The notes: a model not told the origin generated them from the letters alone. A stretch of 64,000 nucleotides of DNA from Doryteuthis pealeii (GCA_023376005.1 CM042145.1:62677371-62741370), one strand, 5' to 3'. Positions 51,761-63,030 are shown, counted from the first letter of the stretch. Made by a program: numbers and translations.

Positions 51761-52174
51761 TTCGAGGCCGGATTAAGAAAAGTGGCAGTGTTTTTAGTAA
51801 ACGTGTTTGGATCTCGTTTCATCGAGATCACGTTGCGCGAATCCATGTTAAGTCAGACGCATAATAGGCGTCGGCTAAAGGCGATTTAGTCAGGACCAAG
51901 GAGGCAACTCTCTTATCTGATATAAGTTTTTGGTGCATTGACTGCTCGACACTCTCTATTGTTAAAGGAAATTATGTTAGTGCTGGTCCTTTAGTAAATC
52001 GGGTTCAACTTGCTTGGTGAACGTGCGCTGAACAAACCTTGCTTTTTTGGCAGAGAGTGACAAACAAAAGAAAGATAATTTCGGTTGATTTTTCAATTCT
52101 AAGGAGTTGATTTCTTTTTACGGACAAACTGATTTTAACTCAGGGTTACAAAACCTTTGTTGCAATCTATTAAT
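51761..52174. other. Unassigned, possible non-coding first exon
   Basis: Repeat-poor sequence downstream of the NRF-1/YY1-like sites. No long frame. Confidence 0.3.
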
Positions 52175-52177
52175 ACT

Positions 52178-52450
52178 AGCGGACATCTGGATATAACACA
52201 GTATGATAATTTAATTATTACAGCGTTTGATATGTTTACTTAAGAGCTATTGCCAAATAGTTCAATATGTAAAAAGTATAATAATCTTGATTTAACTCTG
52301 TCTCTGTCTCTGTCTCTGTGTCTCTCTCACTCTTTTTTCTTTCCTTCTTTCAATCTTTTCATTATGTTCGATTGAAACAGGTTAGCGTTATCACCTCTGT
52401 GCGCTCACCCTCTTTCTCTATCTCTCCCCTAATATCTTTCTTTCTTTCTT
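52178..52450 (+). repeat. Family M half copy plus pyrimidine tract
   Basis: ACTAGCGGACATCTGGATAT, TTAATTATTACAGCGTTTGA, CATATTGAAC-type complement, then TTGATTTAACTCTGTCTC and TTCATTATGTTCGATTGAAA. The whole 270 bp recurs inverted at 60600-60925. Confidence 0.8.
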
Positions 52451-52474
52451 TCTTTCTTATATCAACCACGGTAG

Positions 52475-52970
52475 GTCATTTAATGCCGACAAAGTTTTGA
52501 AAGATTCGTAGCGATAGTTTGGAACTAATTTTCTTTTGTAAACAAATTTTCTATTTAACCCATAGATGGGACCCTAACAGGTACTACCACTCCGGGTCAA
52601 AGTGGACCCGGGAGCAATGGTGATGAAGCGTTGCTCCACATTCCCCAGACCTCCAAAACTGGAACCTCACCTTCAGTTAGAGTTTAACGTCATGCCCAGG
52701 ATATGAAGACCCTCAGCCATCGCCTTCTAGGACCCATATCATAAAAAGGGTTGGGACAATCATATAGGTGCTAGGGCTTGGTCTGGCGAGTCGATTGATG
52801 GGAGGGGCCTTTTCGACTGCCAGTCTAGCCTAAGTAAGGGCCAAAGTTAACCCATAGATGGGACCCTAAGAGGTACTACCACTCATGGTCAGAGTGGATC
52901 TGGGAGTAATGACAATAAAGGGATACTCCGCACTCCCTAGATCTCCAGAATTGGAACCAAAGTTCAATCC
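52475..52970 (+). repeat. Family E repeat, partly duplicated
   Basis: TTTAATGCCGACAAAG through GTCTAGCCTAAGTAAGGGCC, then a second start at AACCCATAGATGGGACCCTA (52853). Confidence 0.8.
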
Positions 52971-53003
52971 ACATCCTATTATTGTACAAGAAGGTAAAAC
53001 TTT

Positions 53004-53234
53004 TTGGCTAGAAACCACACGATTCATAGTTAGATACCGACCATCGTCAACTTAGCGTATGAGTAGCACATGGATCTGTGCAGTAAAGTAAGGAGCTGAT
53101 GGTAGGTGTGGTGCTCCACCTCAGACGCAAACACAATCACCTTGGTCTAGCGCTACTGAAAAGGAGATAGGTTCCCTCGCTGTTTGGCTGATACCGACTT
53201 TAGGCTACCCCGACGACTTTACTTACTTTACTTT
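53004..53234 (+). mobile_element. SINE A, 5'-truncated
   Basis: Starts within the anticodon region (TTGGCTAGAAACC), has GATCTGTGCAGTAAAGTAAG, an altered landmark CTAGCGCTAC, and a (TTACT)n tail. Confidence 0.8.
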
Positions 53235-53289
53235 ATACCCCTTGCATATCGGGTATATAAATGATGAGAGAAGAGAGAGGATGAGATGA

Positions 53290-53730
53290 TGGGATGATTC
53301 TACTTCTTTTTTCGGCGGCCATTTTCTTTTGGCTGAATTCTCTTTCTCTTTTGGGCTGGGTGTCTGCTCATTTCTTGTTTAAGAATTGATAATTATGACT
53401 TTGTTTTTTTTAAATTTTTTTTTTTTTTAGTCTTTATTACAAAACCCCAGTTTGTAACCGTGCAATGAGAAGTCGGCATTTTGAGAGCAACGATCCTTAA
53501 ACGTCCGCCCCCACTGGCTTATTACCGTCAACGGTTAACTAAACCTAATTTCCTTTCGCACGCCTTCTATTAGTGGGTTTTGGAAGGGTTACCACTTTTC
53601 AATAACGCTGACGGTAATTTTCCATTCAACTCCCTCCGATTTTGAATTTTCAATAAACTTCGATTCAAAATTTAGCTACACTACTTACATAGTTCATAGG
53701 CTACTCAAGAATTATGTGACACCTTATATT
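53290..53730 (+). repeat. Dispersed repeat family K, copy 2
   Basis: Matches 32165-32553 (TTTTGGGCTGGGTGTCTG, AACGCTGACGGTAATTTTCC, TTTAGCTAC). Contains a YY1-like GGCGGCCATTTTC at 53316. Confidence 0.65.
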
Positions 53731-53981
53731 CCATGAGAAAAGCTAAATAAAAATATCAGAGTATAAATCAATGAAAGATTAAAAATCAATTTAAAAAATA
53801 AAACAATTTGATAAACGATAAAACATAATAAAAAACAAATAAAATAAAAATACAAACAAGAAAAATAATAAGAATAAACAATTTAGAACAAGAATATATA
53901 AAGAATAAATGATAATAAAACAAATATATAGAAAAATATTTTTTTTGGATGTTTGTTTATTTTTTAGAAGCATTGTCGATA

Positions 53982-54210
53982 ATATTTATATTTTGCTTGA
54001 AGGCAACTACAATGCGAATATCGCATAAATTCGATAATTATAGAAGATAATAATAATGACAAGTGAATCCCGCAAAGAATCACTTGGTGTGTAGAATATC
54101 GTACACGAGTGATTCTTTGCGGGATTCACTTGTCATTATTATTATCTTCTATAATTATCGAATTTATGCGATATTCGCATTGTAGTTGCCTTCAAGCAAA
54201 ATATAAATAT
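53982..54210. repeat. Perfect palindrome: 103-bp arms, 23-nt spacer
   Basis: 53982-54084 and 54108-54210 are exact reverse complements by eye, with no mismatch. The spacer is TGGTGTGTAGAATATCGTACACG minus its last bases. A (T)ATATAGAAAAA…TTTTTTTGG motif lies just outside both ends (53924-53948 and 54205-54230), which may be a target duplication. It encodes nothing. Confidence 0.95.
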
Positions 54211-54240
54211 AGAAAAAGATTTTTTTTTGGTTAATCTATA

Positions 54241-54676
54241 TCTATTAATAATGGATATTTAGTCTCCATTTGTCCGTAAACAAAATTACGTCACTGCTTA
54301 CGTCACAATACCGAAAAGCGTCAATACATAGAATAAAGAACAACCCTGTAATCATTTAAAAAAAAATATTTTTTACTCGCGCCTTTTTTTTCAGTAACAA
54401 AGGGTTAACTAAAAAGTTTACAAATAAATAAGTACTTAAGATTTTGTGTAAAATTTATGTGTAAAATATTCAAAATAATTATTTAATTAATAATTGATAG
54501 TACAGGCAAGATTTTATTTGAGGCTAAAGAAGTAAGTTTCCATTTCAAATGGTTTTCTTTTTTTTTACTCCTTTAATAAATTTGGTACAAATCCTCTAGC
54601 ACTGAATTTTAAACTCCCACCCACCTCAAGTAACATCTTTCTTTTACCCCACTCGGAGGGTGTTTTTTTTTGCTAG
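54241..54676 (+). mobile_element. Complete non-autonomous Helitron, 436 bp
   Basis: Starts TCTATTAATAATGGATATTT after an A, has CGTAAACAAAATTACGTCAC, and ends with a weak CACTCGGAGGGTG hairpin, a T run and CTAG (54673-54676) followed by T. No ORF. Confidence 0.8.
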
Positions 54677-54684
54677 TATGGATA

Positions 54685-54850
54685 AGAGATGTATTTTAAC
54701 TTTTTAAATCCCGGGCAAAGTTATTAATAAAAGGTAAACAATGAATGTGTACTAACGAGTCAGCAAACTAGTATTGAAATTAAAAAAAAAAATAGTCATA
54801 TCAAAAATAGCTTATTGCTCTCAGATTAACGACTAATAACTGGTAACCTA
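54685..54850 (+). repeat. Duplicated segment, copy 1 (copy 2 at 55385-55610)
   Basis: AGAGATGTATTTTAACTTTT, AATCCCGGGCAA, AATGAATGTGTACTAACG, GCAAACTAGTATTGAAATTA, CTCTCAGATTAACGACTAAT. Copy 1 has lost the CGTCGGGTAGCTCTGCTAG end present in copy 2. Confidence 0.85.
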
Positions 54851-54854
54851 TACG

Positions 54855-55230
54855 ATTGTCCCAACCCTATTTCCCTTATGGCAGGTCCCAGCCCTTCTTA
54901 TCATATATGTGCTAGAAGGTGGTGGCTGAGGGTATTAATGCCCTGGGTAAGATGTTAAACTGTGAAGTTCTAATTCTGGAGCTCTGGGGAATCTGGAGTA
55001 CCCCTTCATCGCCATTACTGTCCCGGTTTACCCTGAACCGGAGTGTAGTACCTATTAGCGTCTCATCTTTGAATTAAATAAAAAAAATGAGTCTAAAAAT
55101 GTGTTTAAAAAATTAAGTTAAAAAAAAATTGAATACCCATCAAAAATGAATAATACAAAAACGTCTTTAGTATAAAATAACGAAATGGGTTGACATGCCG
55201 TAAAAACCAACCAACCAATCAACCTATCAA
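54855..55230 (-). repeat. Family E repeat, minus strand
   Basis: CTATACGATTGTCCCAACCC, CTAGAAGGTGGTGGCTGAGG, GGAGCTCTGGGGAATCTGG, ending GACATGCCGTAAAAACCAAC. It lies between the two copies of the duplicated segment. Confidence 0.85.
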
Positions 55231-55384
55231 AATTAACCCTATGAATGATTTTATACAGAAACCAATTAGAATATAATTAAAATGAGTGTAATCTTTTTAT
55301 ATGAGTTCTTACTTAATTTCATTAGTCTTTCTAATTTAATATAATTCATTACATTAAAACTTAGATACTTACACTCGTAGGCCA

Positions 55385-55610
55385 CATATTCTTTCTTAGT
55401 ATAGATAAGAGATGTATAATTAACTTTTTAAATCCCGGGCAACGTCGGGTAGCTCTGCTAGTTATTAATAAAATACAAAAATTGAATGTGTACTAACGGG
55501 TAAGCAAACTAGTATTGAAATTAAAAAAAAAATTGTCATGATATCAAGATGGAAAAATAGTTAATTTCTCTCAGATTAACAACTAATACCGAACATCACC
55601 TAACCGGCAA
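55385..55610 (+). mobile_element. Helitron 3' end within duplicated segment, copy 2
   Basis: CCCGGGCAACGTCGGG hairpin, then TAGCTCTG, CTAG and T at about 55454-55458. Downstream flank matches 54725-54850. Confidence 0.7.
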
Positions 55611-55619
55611 CAATATTAA

Positions 55620-56210
55620 TTTATCAACGTGAGAACGGTATTTCTGTTAACAAAACAAACGGGGAGGGAGTAATTCTAAAATCATGACCAAGAAAGGTTG
55701 ATTGATTTAGACTACAGGTAATCTAGTGATGGCCATTGAAAATAGGTGTGGGGGAGGGGGAGGGGATGTGTCTGGACACTGACTCCACAGCCCAAAGAGG
55801 AAATGCACTAAAGCGGAACAAGGCACGCTATATAAACAAGTCATTAGTTTGTTTGTCCGGCGTGTAATGATAGCAAAATAGACAGAATTTTGTTCATAAT
55901 CATCGTACAACGCACATAAAATTCCCGGGCGCCTCCGTGTGCCCTTAACGATTCAGTCAACCAAAAAAGAGAAAATGATCCAAAGAGAACAAAAAAACAA
56001 CAACAACAAAAACATAAAACAAACAAAAAACAAGAAAAAGGAAAAAGAAAGAGAATAAACCAGTTATTATTGTCGTTATTGTTATATTAATGTATTTTTT
56101 TATTATTATTTTAAATCAGCCTTTCTTACTCAGCCGGTATGAGGAACCGAGGGTTCCTCAAGAGGTTGTTAAGGGTTCCTCAAAACCTTTTTGCTATGTA
56201 TTTGTCTTCT
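55620..56210. other. Unassigned spacer
   Basis: No gene or shared repeat recognised; short frames on the minus strand have no features. Confidence 0.4.
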
Positions 56211-56213
56211 AGG

Positions 56214-56216
<3 letters not shown>

Positions 56217-56277
<61 letters not shown>
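56217..56277. repeat. (CA)n(TA)n microsatellite
   Basis: About 20 CA then about 10 TA units. Confidence 0.97.
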
Positions 56278-56299
56278 CTAGAAAGACGTAACCCATTTG

Positions 56300-57014
56300 G
56301 TCACCCATTGAGCTCCGGATAGATAATTGAGATCAGAAAAGAATTGTGGTTGCAAAGCGAATTAATTTAAAAAAAGAAATAGGGCTAGAGAATTTTAAAA
56401 ATCATTAAAATCATTTTATATGATTTCTAAGAAAGGGAAAGTTTGTCTAAATTTAAATTTAAATGGACCTGGTTCTTGAAATTCTATTAATAGCTAAGGT
56501 GTTGATAAGTTGTGGAGATGACAGAAAATGCTTTTTTTTTTTTTTTTTTTTTACTTCACAAATCAAAACTTTCGTGAAAAAAGTTTTGAAAATAAAGTAA
56601 AATGTTTTCTTCGGTAGTTAAACTAACAAAAACAAAAAAAACAAACAAAAACACTATTGAAAATTTTTACCACGACAGAAGGGAAAGGGGTGGTAAACAG
56701 AGATTTCTCTCGACTGCTGGTTTGGTGGTGGTGGCAGGAGTCAGCTCTGGCTTTGAGAGAGTGATTCTCTAAATTGTTCTTACAGGGATACTAATATATA
56801 TAGAAGGAGGTGAAATTGATAGGCAGATGATAAGTAAAGGATGGGTTACTTTATGACTAAATTGCAAATAACTGCTAATTAAAACGGTGAAAATTTTTTT
56901 TTTCAAACATAACTCAATCCCAGAAATAAAGAATATTTTAGTATTAAATTCTAATCATTAAACTAAACAGGAAAGAAAGCCTTAGGGAAACAATCGTTGA
57001 TTCACTCAGCTTTA

Positions 57015-57016
<2 letters not shown>
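56300..57016. repeat. Dispersed repeat, copy 2 (matches 2325-2838)
   Basis: Ends CACTCAGCTTTAGAAT before (AT)n 57018-57065. Contains a T18 tract at 56533 absent from copy 1. Confidence 0.7.
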
Positions 57017-57062
<46 letters not shown>

Positions 57063-57385
57063 TATAGTCCTGAACAAATCGTGGAAGCAGCACCCCATGA
57101 GGAAACAGCTATATGGCGACCTGTCCCCCATCTCACAAACCATTTGAGTGAGACGGACAAGGCATACCGGGCACTGCTGGAGAAGCAAGGATGAGCTCAT
57201 AAGTGACGTTCTCCTGTGGAAGCCAACACACGGACATACTAGTGTGGGCCGCCCATCAAGGACCTACATTAACCAACTAAGCAAAGATGCAGGTAGCTGC
57301 GCAGAGGACCTCCCTGGGAAAATGAATGATAGAAAAGGTTGGCGAGAGATTGTCATGGATATCCGTGCTAATAGCGCGACATGAT
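57063..57385 (+). pseudogene. LINE F 3' end with (ATG)n tail
   Basis: VLNKSWKQHPMRKQLYGDLS in frame, a stop just before RRTRHTGHCWRSKDELISDV, then LLWKPTHGHTSVGRPS, INQLSKDAGSCAEDLPGKMN, DRKGWREIVMDIRANSAT and a TGA. This is the best-preserved C-terminus of the family. The (ATG)n tail follows (57382-57396), then (AT)n(GA)n to 57470. It is 5'-truncated at an (AT)n tract. Confidence 0.85.
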
Positions 57386-57393
57386 GATGATGA

Positions 57394-57474
<81 letters not shown>

Positions 57475-57479
57475 AAAGT

Positions 57480-57686
57480 ATAGAGTATAATTTAAACAAT
57501 AAATATTAATTCTGTTTGTTAATTATTCCTGATCTTTTTTATGCTTCCACAAAATTTAAACGTTTTAAAAGTAGAGATGGACTTTTATTATGAAAAATTC
57601 TCCTCCTAAGATATTTTCCATTTTTGGCTTCAAGGAGATTTTCTTTCATAATCCATAGGTGATTTTTGAAACACCCTTTATATATA
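57480..57686. other. Unassigned spacer
   Basis: AT-rich, no feature found. Confidence 0.4.
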
Positions 57687-58298
57687 CTAGCAAAATAAAA
57701 AAAGACCCTCCGGGCGGTGCAAAAATTAATTTTTGAAAGATATTGTCTGAGGTGGGTGGGAGTTAAAAAAAATCGATGCCAGAGAGTTTGTACCATAATT
57801 AAGTAAAATTATCAAATTTATTAAAAGAGTAAAAGAATAAAATAATTTGAAATGGAAACTTAGTTCTGTCCTCCTCAAATAAAATGTTGCTCACATTTAT
57901 TAATTATTATTTTGAATATTTTACACATAAATTTTACACAAAATCGTAATTATTTATTCATTTGTAAACCTTTAGTTAACTTCTTGTTAGTGAAAAAGAG
58001 GCGAGAGTAAAAATAATTTAAAAAAATTAATTACAAATTTCGCAAATATTTTAAAAAATTTAAAGTAATACAATTTTTAAATCAATTTAATAGCTTATAT
58101 ATTTTCTCTTTATTTAAATATTATATAGTTCATTTATTAAAATGGAAATGATTCAAACGTTGAATTATAAGGAACAGCTTTTATTTATTTTATTAGTAAT
58201 AATTGTTCTTTATGTATTGGCAACTTTGGTAATTGTGACGTAAGCAGTGACGTAATTTTTGTTACAGACAAATGGAGATCGAATCTCCATTATTAATA
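57687..58298 (-). mobile_element. Non-autonomous Helitron, first of a tandem pair
   Basis: Minus strand: 5' side AATAATGGAGATTC and TCTGTAACAAAAATTACGTC; 3' side CGCCCGGAGGG-type hairpin, T run, CTAG (57687-57690) and T. Its 5' TC is not clear because the next Helitron inserted immediately beside it. Confidence 0.75.
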
Positions 58299-58958
58299 CT
58301 AGAAAATATATGCACCCTCCGGGTGCAAGTATTTAAGTTTTGATATAATAAAATATCATATTAATTTGATATAAATCATATTATTTAGAAAGGCTAAAGA
58401 AACTGAATAAGAATGCAGATAAAAAAGATTTGGAACAGAGGGGGTATGATTGAAAAATAGAACAACTTTGAAACTAACTCTTCCATCATTTTCCATTACT
58501 CCCGTCTGTCTTTGGTAAATTTTCCTAATTTAACTATTTAGTTAAAATAGGAAGTAAAGAATAAAATTACAGTAATTTCTTCTTGTTAATGGATTTCTTT
58601 TAAAATTTATCCCTGAGATTTTTGCTCATATTCATTAAGATAAAACCAAACGATTAGAAATAAATAATACTAAGCATTTATTTATTAAAATCAAATTTTA
58701 AAGATCAATATGCAAATTAGCCTTCCCATTCACACTGTAATCCGCTATTTTGTTGTATATATAAATACAATTGCATGTTATAAGTATGTAGATATTGTCA
58801 ACAGTCTTAATGATGTATGACAATTTTATTAATAATTGAGGTTTAAATAAAAATAAAATCATGGAGAATGTGATGTAAATAACAAAGGGAATTGTGACTT
58901 GTATAGTAATATAGTTTCGGTTACAGACAGACAAACCCACAATCTCCATTATATTAAG

Positions 58959-58959
<1 letters not shown>
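58299..58959 (-). mobile_element. Complete non-autonomous Helitron, 661 bp
   Basis: Minus strand: 5' TCTTAATATAATGGAGATTG after A; TCTGTCTGTAACCGAAACTA; 3' hairpin TGCACCC-GGA-GGGTGCA (58311-58327), ATATATTTT, CTAG (58299-58302), then T. This is the cleanest set of Helitron termini in the window. Confidence 0.85.
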
Positions 58960-58961
<2 letters not shown>

Positions 58962-58992
<31 letters not shown>

Positions 58993-59566
58993 TATGTATG
59001 AAAATTTGAGTTAGATTTGCCTCAAAACAGACCATGTTATCAATGTGTGCAATGTGTCTTCTATATCAGTAAGAATCAAATTAGAAAGACTAACGAAATT
59101 AAATAAGAACACAAACATAAGGATTACACTTATTCTAACTATATTTTAGCTGGTCTCTATATAAAATCATTCATAGGATTGATTTTTAATACGTTGGGGA
59201 ATAAAAAAATAATATCAGAGATCATTAACACCAAGTAATTATTCATTAAACCCGGTTTTGTTAAAACCAGTATGCAAATTAACCACTTCATATATTATGT
59301 GAACCTTTATTTCTTAGTGATATGTAAGACACAGTGCAGGGCTTTAAACGCACTAATAACATGGGCTGTTTTGAGGCAAATCTAACTCAGATTTTTATAG
59401 AGACATCGTTAATAAATAAAACTTATTCTATTTCATGTATTAATGCTTTGGACTTAAATTAAATACTCATTGATAAAGTTACGCAATTGCAGAGGGTATT
59501 GTGACATAAGCAGTGTCGTAGTTTCGGTTACAGATAGACAGACACCGAATTTCCGTTATAATAAGA
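58962..59566 (-). mobile_element. AT tract and 3'-truncated Helitron with inner inverted repeat
   Basis: (AT)n 58962-58995. The Helitron 5' end TCTTATTATAACGGAAATTC is at 59566 (minus strand) and matches inward to about 59045. Within it, 58997-59036 and 59360-59400 (GTTTTGAGGCAAATCTAACTC and complement) are inverted repeats, so a further insertion or a rearrangement has occurred. Confidence 0.6.
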
Positions 59567-59664
59567 TTATTTAGCCATAACTTTTCTTTTAGATGATATA
59601 ATGATAAAGAAAATTACTCAATTAATTTTATGGCATTTCAAAAAATTCTCCTTAAAGTCGTTGA

Positions 59665-59870
59665 AGCCGTAATCGCAAGGTTCGATATCGATCCTCGCTA
59701 ATTAAGCACATAAGTAGCACATCTTGGGTAATCTGATCCGTGCAGTAAAGCACCTGTGAGCTTTGTGGCGCGCCACCTCAACAGAAAACAATCTTTCTGG
59801 TCTAGTGCTTGCGAAAAGAGGATAGACTCCTATACTTTTCGGCTGATACCGACAATTGACCACTCTGCAT
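59665..59870 (+). mobile_element. SINE A, degraded
   Basis: GCAAGGTTCGATATCGATCC (B box), GATCCGTGCAGTAAAG, GGTCTAGTGCTTGCG and GGCTGATACCGAC. Confidence 0.7.
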
Positions 59871-59957
59871 ATTGTACTTTATATCAAGTGTTCCTCTTTA
59901 ATAAAAGTAATTTGCATACAGTTGTATAGTTTCAAGTGTTTCTAAGAACGAATAATT

Positions 59958-60187
59958 TATTAGCTCAGTCGGTAGAGCGTTCGCCTAGAAACAAAGGTTC
60001 CCAGTTCGATACCGGTCCTCGCCAATATGAATAGCACAGGGATCTGTGCGGTAAAGTAAAGTGTGGCGTTCCACCTCAGACGCAAAAACAATCTCCTTGG
60101 TCTAGCGCTAGTGAAAAGGGGATAGACTCTCACGTTGATTGGCTGATACCGACTTTAGGCCACCCCGACGACTTTACTTTTTACTTA
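59958..60187 (+). mobile_element. SINE A
   Basis: TTAGCTCAGTCGGTAGAGCG, CAGTTCGATACCGG, CTAGCGCTAG, GGCTGATACCGAC and TTTACTTTTTAC tail. The acceptor stem is missing. Confidence 0.85.
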
Positions 60188-60299
60188 TATGGCTTTAAGT
60201 TACTGTTCCTATTTAATAATCGAATGTTTGCACAAAGCTATATACTTTCAATCATTCCTATCCGATTTATATATTAATACTCTTATTCCTTAATCTTCC

Positions 60300-60541
60300 G
60301 ATCGTTATCATCTTGCAAAACCCACTGGTTATAAATGAGAACGTCCAAATCGTACAAGATGAAATGCAAAGATGTAAATCGTGATTATCTGGTATTGCTT
60401 ATCCGCTGAATTCTTAGTTCTTACGGGATGTCCATTATTTAGCTGTCGTCGAAGTGTCGTCACCTCAGCTAAATAATGGACATCCGTTTTATTACAAAGA
60501 AAGAAAGGCGAGAAAAAGGACATGCTACACAGAAAAATATA

Positions 60542-60545
<4 letters not shown>
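60300..60545 (+). repeat. Dispersed repeat family P, copy 2, with small hairpin
   Basis: Matches 37200-37440. Here GGATGTCCATTATTTAGCTG (60426-60445) is repeated in complement at 60469-60488, an extra insertion relative to copy 1. Confidence 0.75.
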
Positions 60546-60608
<63 letters not shown>

Positions 60609-60708
60609 AAAGGGGAGATTGAAAGGGTGGTTAGTGAGCGGAAGCGATAATGCTAATCTGTTTCAATCGAACATAATGAAAAGATGAAAAGAAAGAAAGA
60701 AAGAAAGA

Positions 60709-60799
<91 letters not shown>

Positions 60800-60925
60800 A
60801 AATCAAGATTATTATTCTATTTACATATTGAACTATTTTGCAATAGCTCCTAAGTAAACGTATCAAACGTTGTAACAATTAAATTATCAAACTGTTTTAT
60901 ATCCACAGGTCCTCCAAGAATTAAT
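60543..60925 (-). repeat. (GA)n tracts and inverted family M copy
   Basis: (GA)n 60543-60603 and 60746-60797, (GT)n 60711-60745; 60600-60925 is the reverse complement of 52178-52450, including TTTCAATCGAACATAATGAA. A family E scrap follows at 60940-61020. Confidence 0.8.
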
Positions 60926-61099
60926 CATTTTCCTACAAATCATAGATGGGGCCCTAAGTGGACCTGGGAGTAATGGCAATAAAAGGGGTACTCTACATTC
61001 CCTAGACACTAAATAGAGTTTGGCGTTAAATAAGATAATAATTCTGTGTATATGTGTGTGTGGAGGTGATCAATCAGAATGGAAAGCAGAAATGAATAT

Positions 61100-61412
61100 A
61101 AAGTGAGATTCTCACGGTGACACAAGGTCAGTTTAAAAGTGTTGACCCTCAAGGGGAAGTGACCCGTCTTTCTTAAAGTGGGTGCCTCAGGCGTCAAGTA
61201 ATAAACATGACCCTTAACCGGAGACAGGTGCTGCCTAGTGGACGCCCTCCTGTCCCCGGGGGTTAGACATGGAGTGTGATATGTTCGATTCTCTGCATAT
61301 CTTAAAAGCCATTCTACAAAAGACACGTGTAAGCAACATCAGAAATGAAACCATCTCATCATTGCCACTCGCTCGCCAACACTGTAACCACTAGAGCGTA
61401 CGCCCAAAAAAC
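61100..61412 (-). mobile_element. SINE D relative
   Basis: Minus strand: head GGGCGTACGCTCTAGTGGTT; later CCCGGGGACAGGAGGGCG, GGGTCATGTTTATTACTTGA and CGCCTGAGGCACCC, the same order as the SINE at 40177-40464. Ends ACCTTGTGTCACCGTG. Confidence 0.6.
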
Positions 61413-61708
61413 AAATGATTTGCCCGAGTCAACACCCGAAGCCAACTTCCTTGGATTTGTTGAAATTTGTCTTTCGTGATTTACAATTTGCTTCTCGTCT
61501 ACATGTCATTATAAGGAACGCTCTTCGTACAACCAAATAAAAAAGGGAATTAATTGCAGGGCAGCGTCGAAGTCGTAAAGGGCAAGTTATTTGAAAGGTA
61601 AGCGCGAAAAAAGAAAAGAAAAGAAAAGAAAAAAATGAAAGAGAGGAAGAGAGAAAGATACAAAAAAAGGAAATATTTTCGCTGATTATAGAACGTGGAA
61701 TCAACGAC

Positions 61709-61710
<2 letters not shown>

Positions 61711-61792
<82 letters not shown>

Positions 61793-61850
61793 ACAAAATG
61801 GCGACGAAGTAAGAGACCGAAACAGCCGGCGGCGGCGGCGGGAACAAAAC
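61711..61850 (+). promoter_or_regulatory. (GA)n next to a YY1-like ATG and splice-donor-like site
   Basis: (GA)n 61711-61793. ACAAAATGGCGACGAA (YY1-like, ATG at 61798) is followed at once by GTAAGAG (61809), a good 5' splice site, and a (CGG)n run. This could be the start of a gene running right, but I could not find a second exon before 64000. Confidence 0.2.
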
Positions 61851-61989
61851 CTTTAAATGTCGTCTGTTTTTATGGGTCGATATACGAGTGAATAATAGAC
61901 TCCTGGATGAATAACTCCTGATCATAAACACGCTAAACGAGCAGCATAACAAAACACCTCTTCTAATCCAGTGAAAATGAAGAAAAGAG

Positions 61990-62736
61990 TATTTATGCTT
62001 AACTATTTCCTTCCGTCCCAGTTCGTCAAAGATTTTTTTGTTTTCCTTCATTTCTTTTCTCTTCTTTTTCATTCAACTTTTACATTGAGTCGTACTTTTT
62101 TTTTCCTGTTTTTTTTTCTCCTTCAAATTCTTTCTTTTTATCTAACTCCATGTCTGATATAATTTTTTTTTTTTTCTTTTTTCTTTCCTTCTAAAACGTT
62201 TTTTTTTTTCATTCAACTCTCTTTTATCATTTAAATTCCTTTATTCAAGTTTTACAATGAGTCGTTCTTCTTTCTTTTTCCTGTATTTTTTCCCTCAAAT
62301 CTTTTTTCTTCAACTCAGTGTATGACTCTCTTTTTCTTTTCTTCTTCTTCTTTTTTCTTCTTTTTCCTTCTAAAACGTTTTTTCATTCAACTCTTTTATC
62401 ATTTTAATTCCTTTATTCAACTTTTACATTCAGCCATTCTTCTTTTGTTTGTCTATTTTTTTATAATTTAACTCTGTGAATGACTCTCTTTTTCTTTCTT
62501 TCTTTTTTTTTCCTTCAAAACATTTTTTTCATTCAACTCTTTTATCCTTTTAATTCTTATTCCACTTATATCTTTCTTTTCTAATTCCTCTTCCCTTTCT
62601 TAATTTCCATTTTATTTTTTGTTTTCTTCTTTCCCTATCTTCTCTCTCTCGCCCCCTCTCTAACTCTTTTCTTTCGTTTTCTCTTTCCTCTTTTCCATTT
62701 TATTTTATATCTTTATTTTACAACTATTCTTTCTTT

Positions 62737-62767
<31 letters not shown>

Positions 62768-62830
62768 TTCTTCTTCTTCTTCTTCTTCTTCTTCTTCTTC
62801 TTCTTCTTCTTCTTCTTCTTCTAACACTTT
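61990..62830. repeat. Pyrimidine-rich tandem repeat and (CTT)n
   Basis: Four diverged units, each with TTTTTCATTCAACT, TTTATCATTTTAATTCCTTT and ACATTGAGTCGTTCTTC-like parts, begin near 62068, 62208, 62381 and 62527. (TTC)n about 62764-62822. Confidence 0.75.
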
Positions 62831-62864
62831 TCTTTCTTTTTCTCTTTCCTCTTTTCCATTATAT

Positions 62865-63030
62865 ATCCGGTTGTTTTAACAGACGATTTTTAGATTTGAA
62901 AAATTTATAAAACCAACCCCTAACCCTAACCCCTAACCCCTAACAAACAACCGGATATTGACGGTGTTAATGAAAAACATGTCCTTTCTTAATCGAGATC
63001 AAAAAGGGGTGCCTAAAGGTCATATGGTCC
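62865..63030. mobile_element. Palindromic MITE with CCCTAA core, copy 4, truncated
   Basis: Right end GCCTAAAGGTCATATGGTCC is intact. The left arm begins only at ATCCGGTTGTTTTAACAG. The core has CCCTAACCCTAACCCC-type units on the plus strand, so the copy is inverted relative to those at 4533, 25286 and 33655. Confidence 0.85.

Noticed and set aside
61701..62072. 123-codon minus-strand frame
   Set aside because: Its C-terminal half is the (GA)n tract and (CGG)n run in translation.
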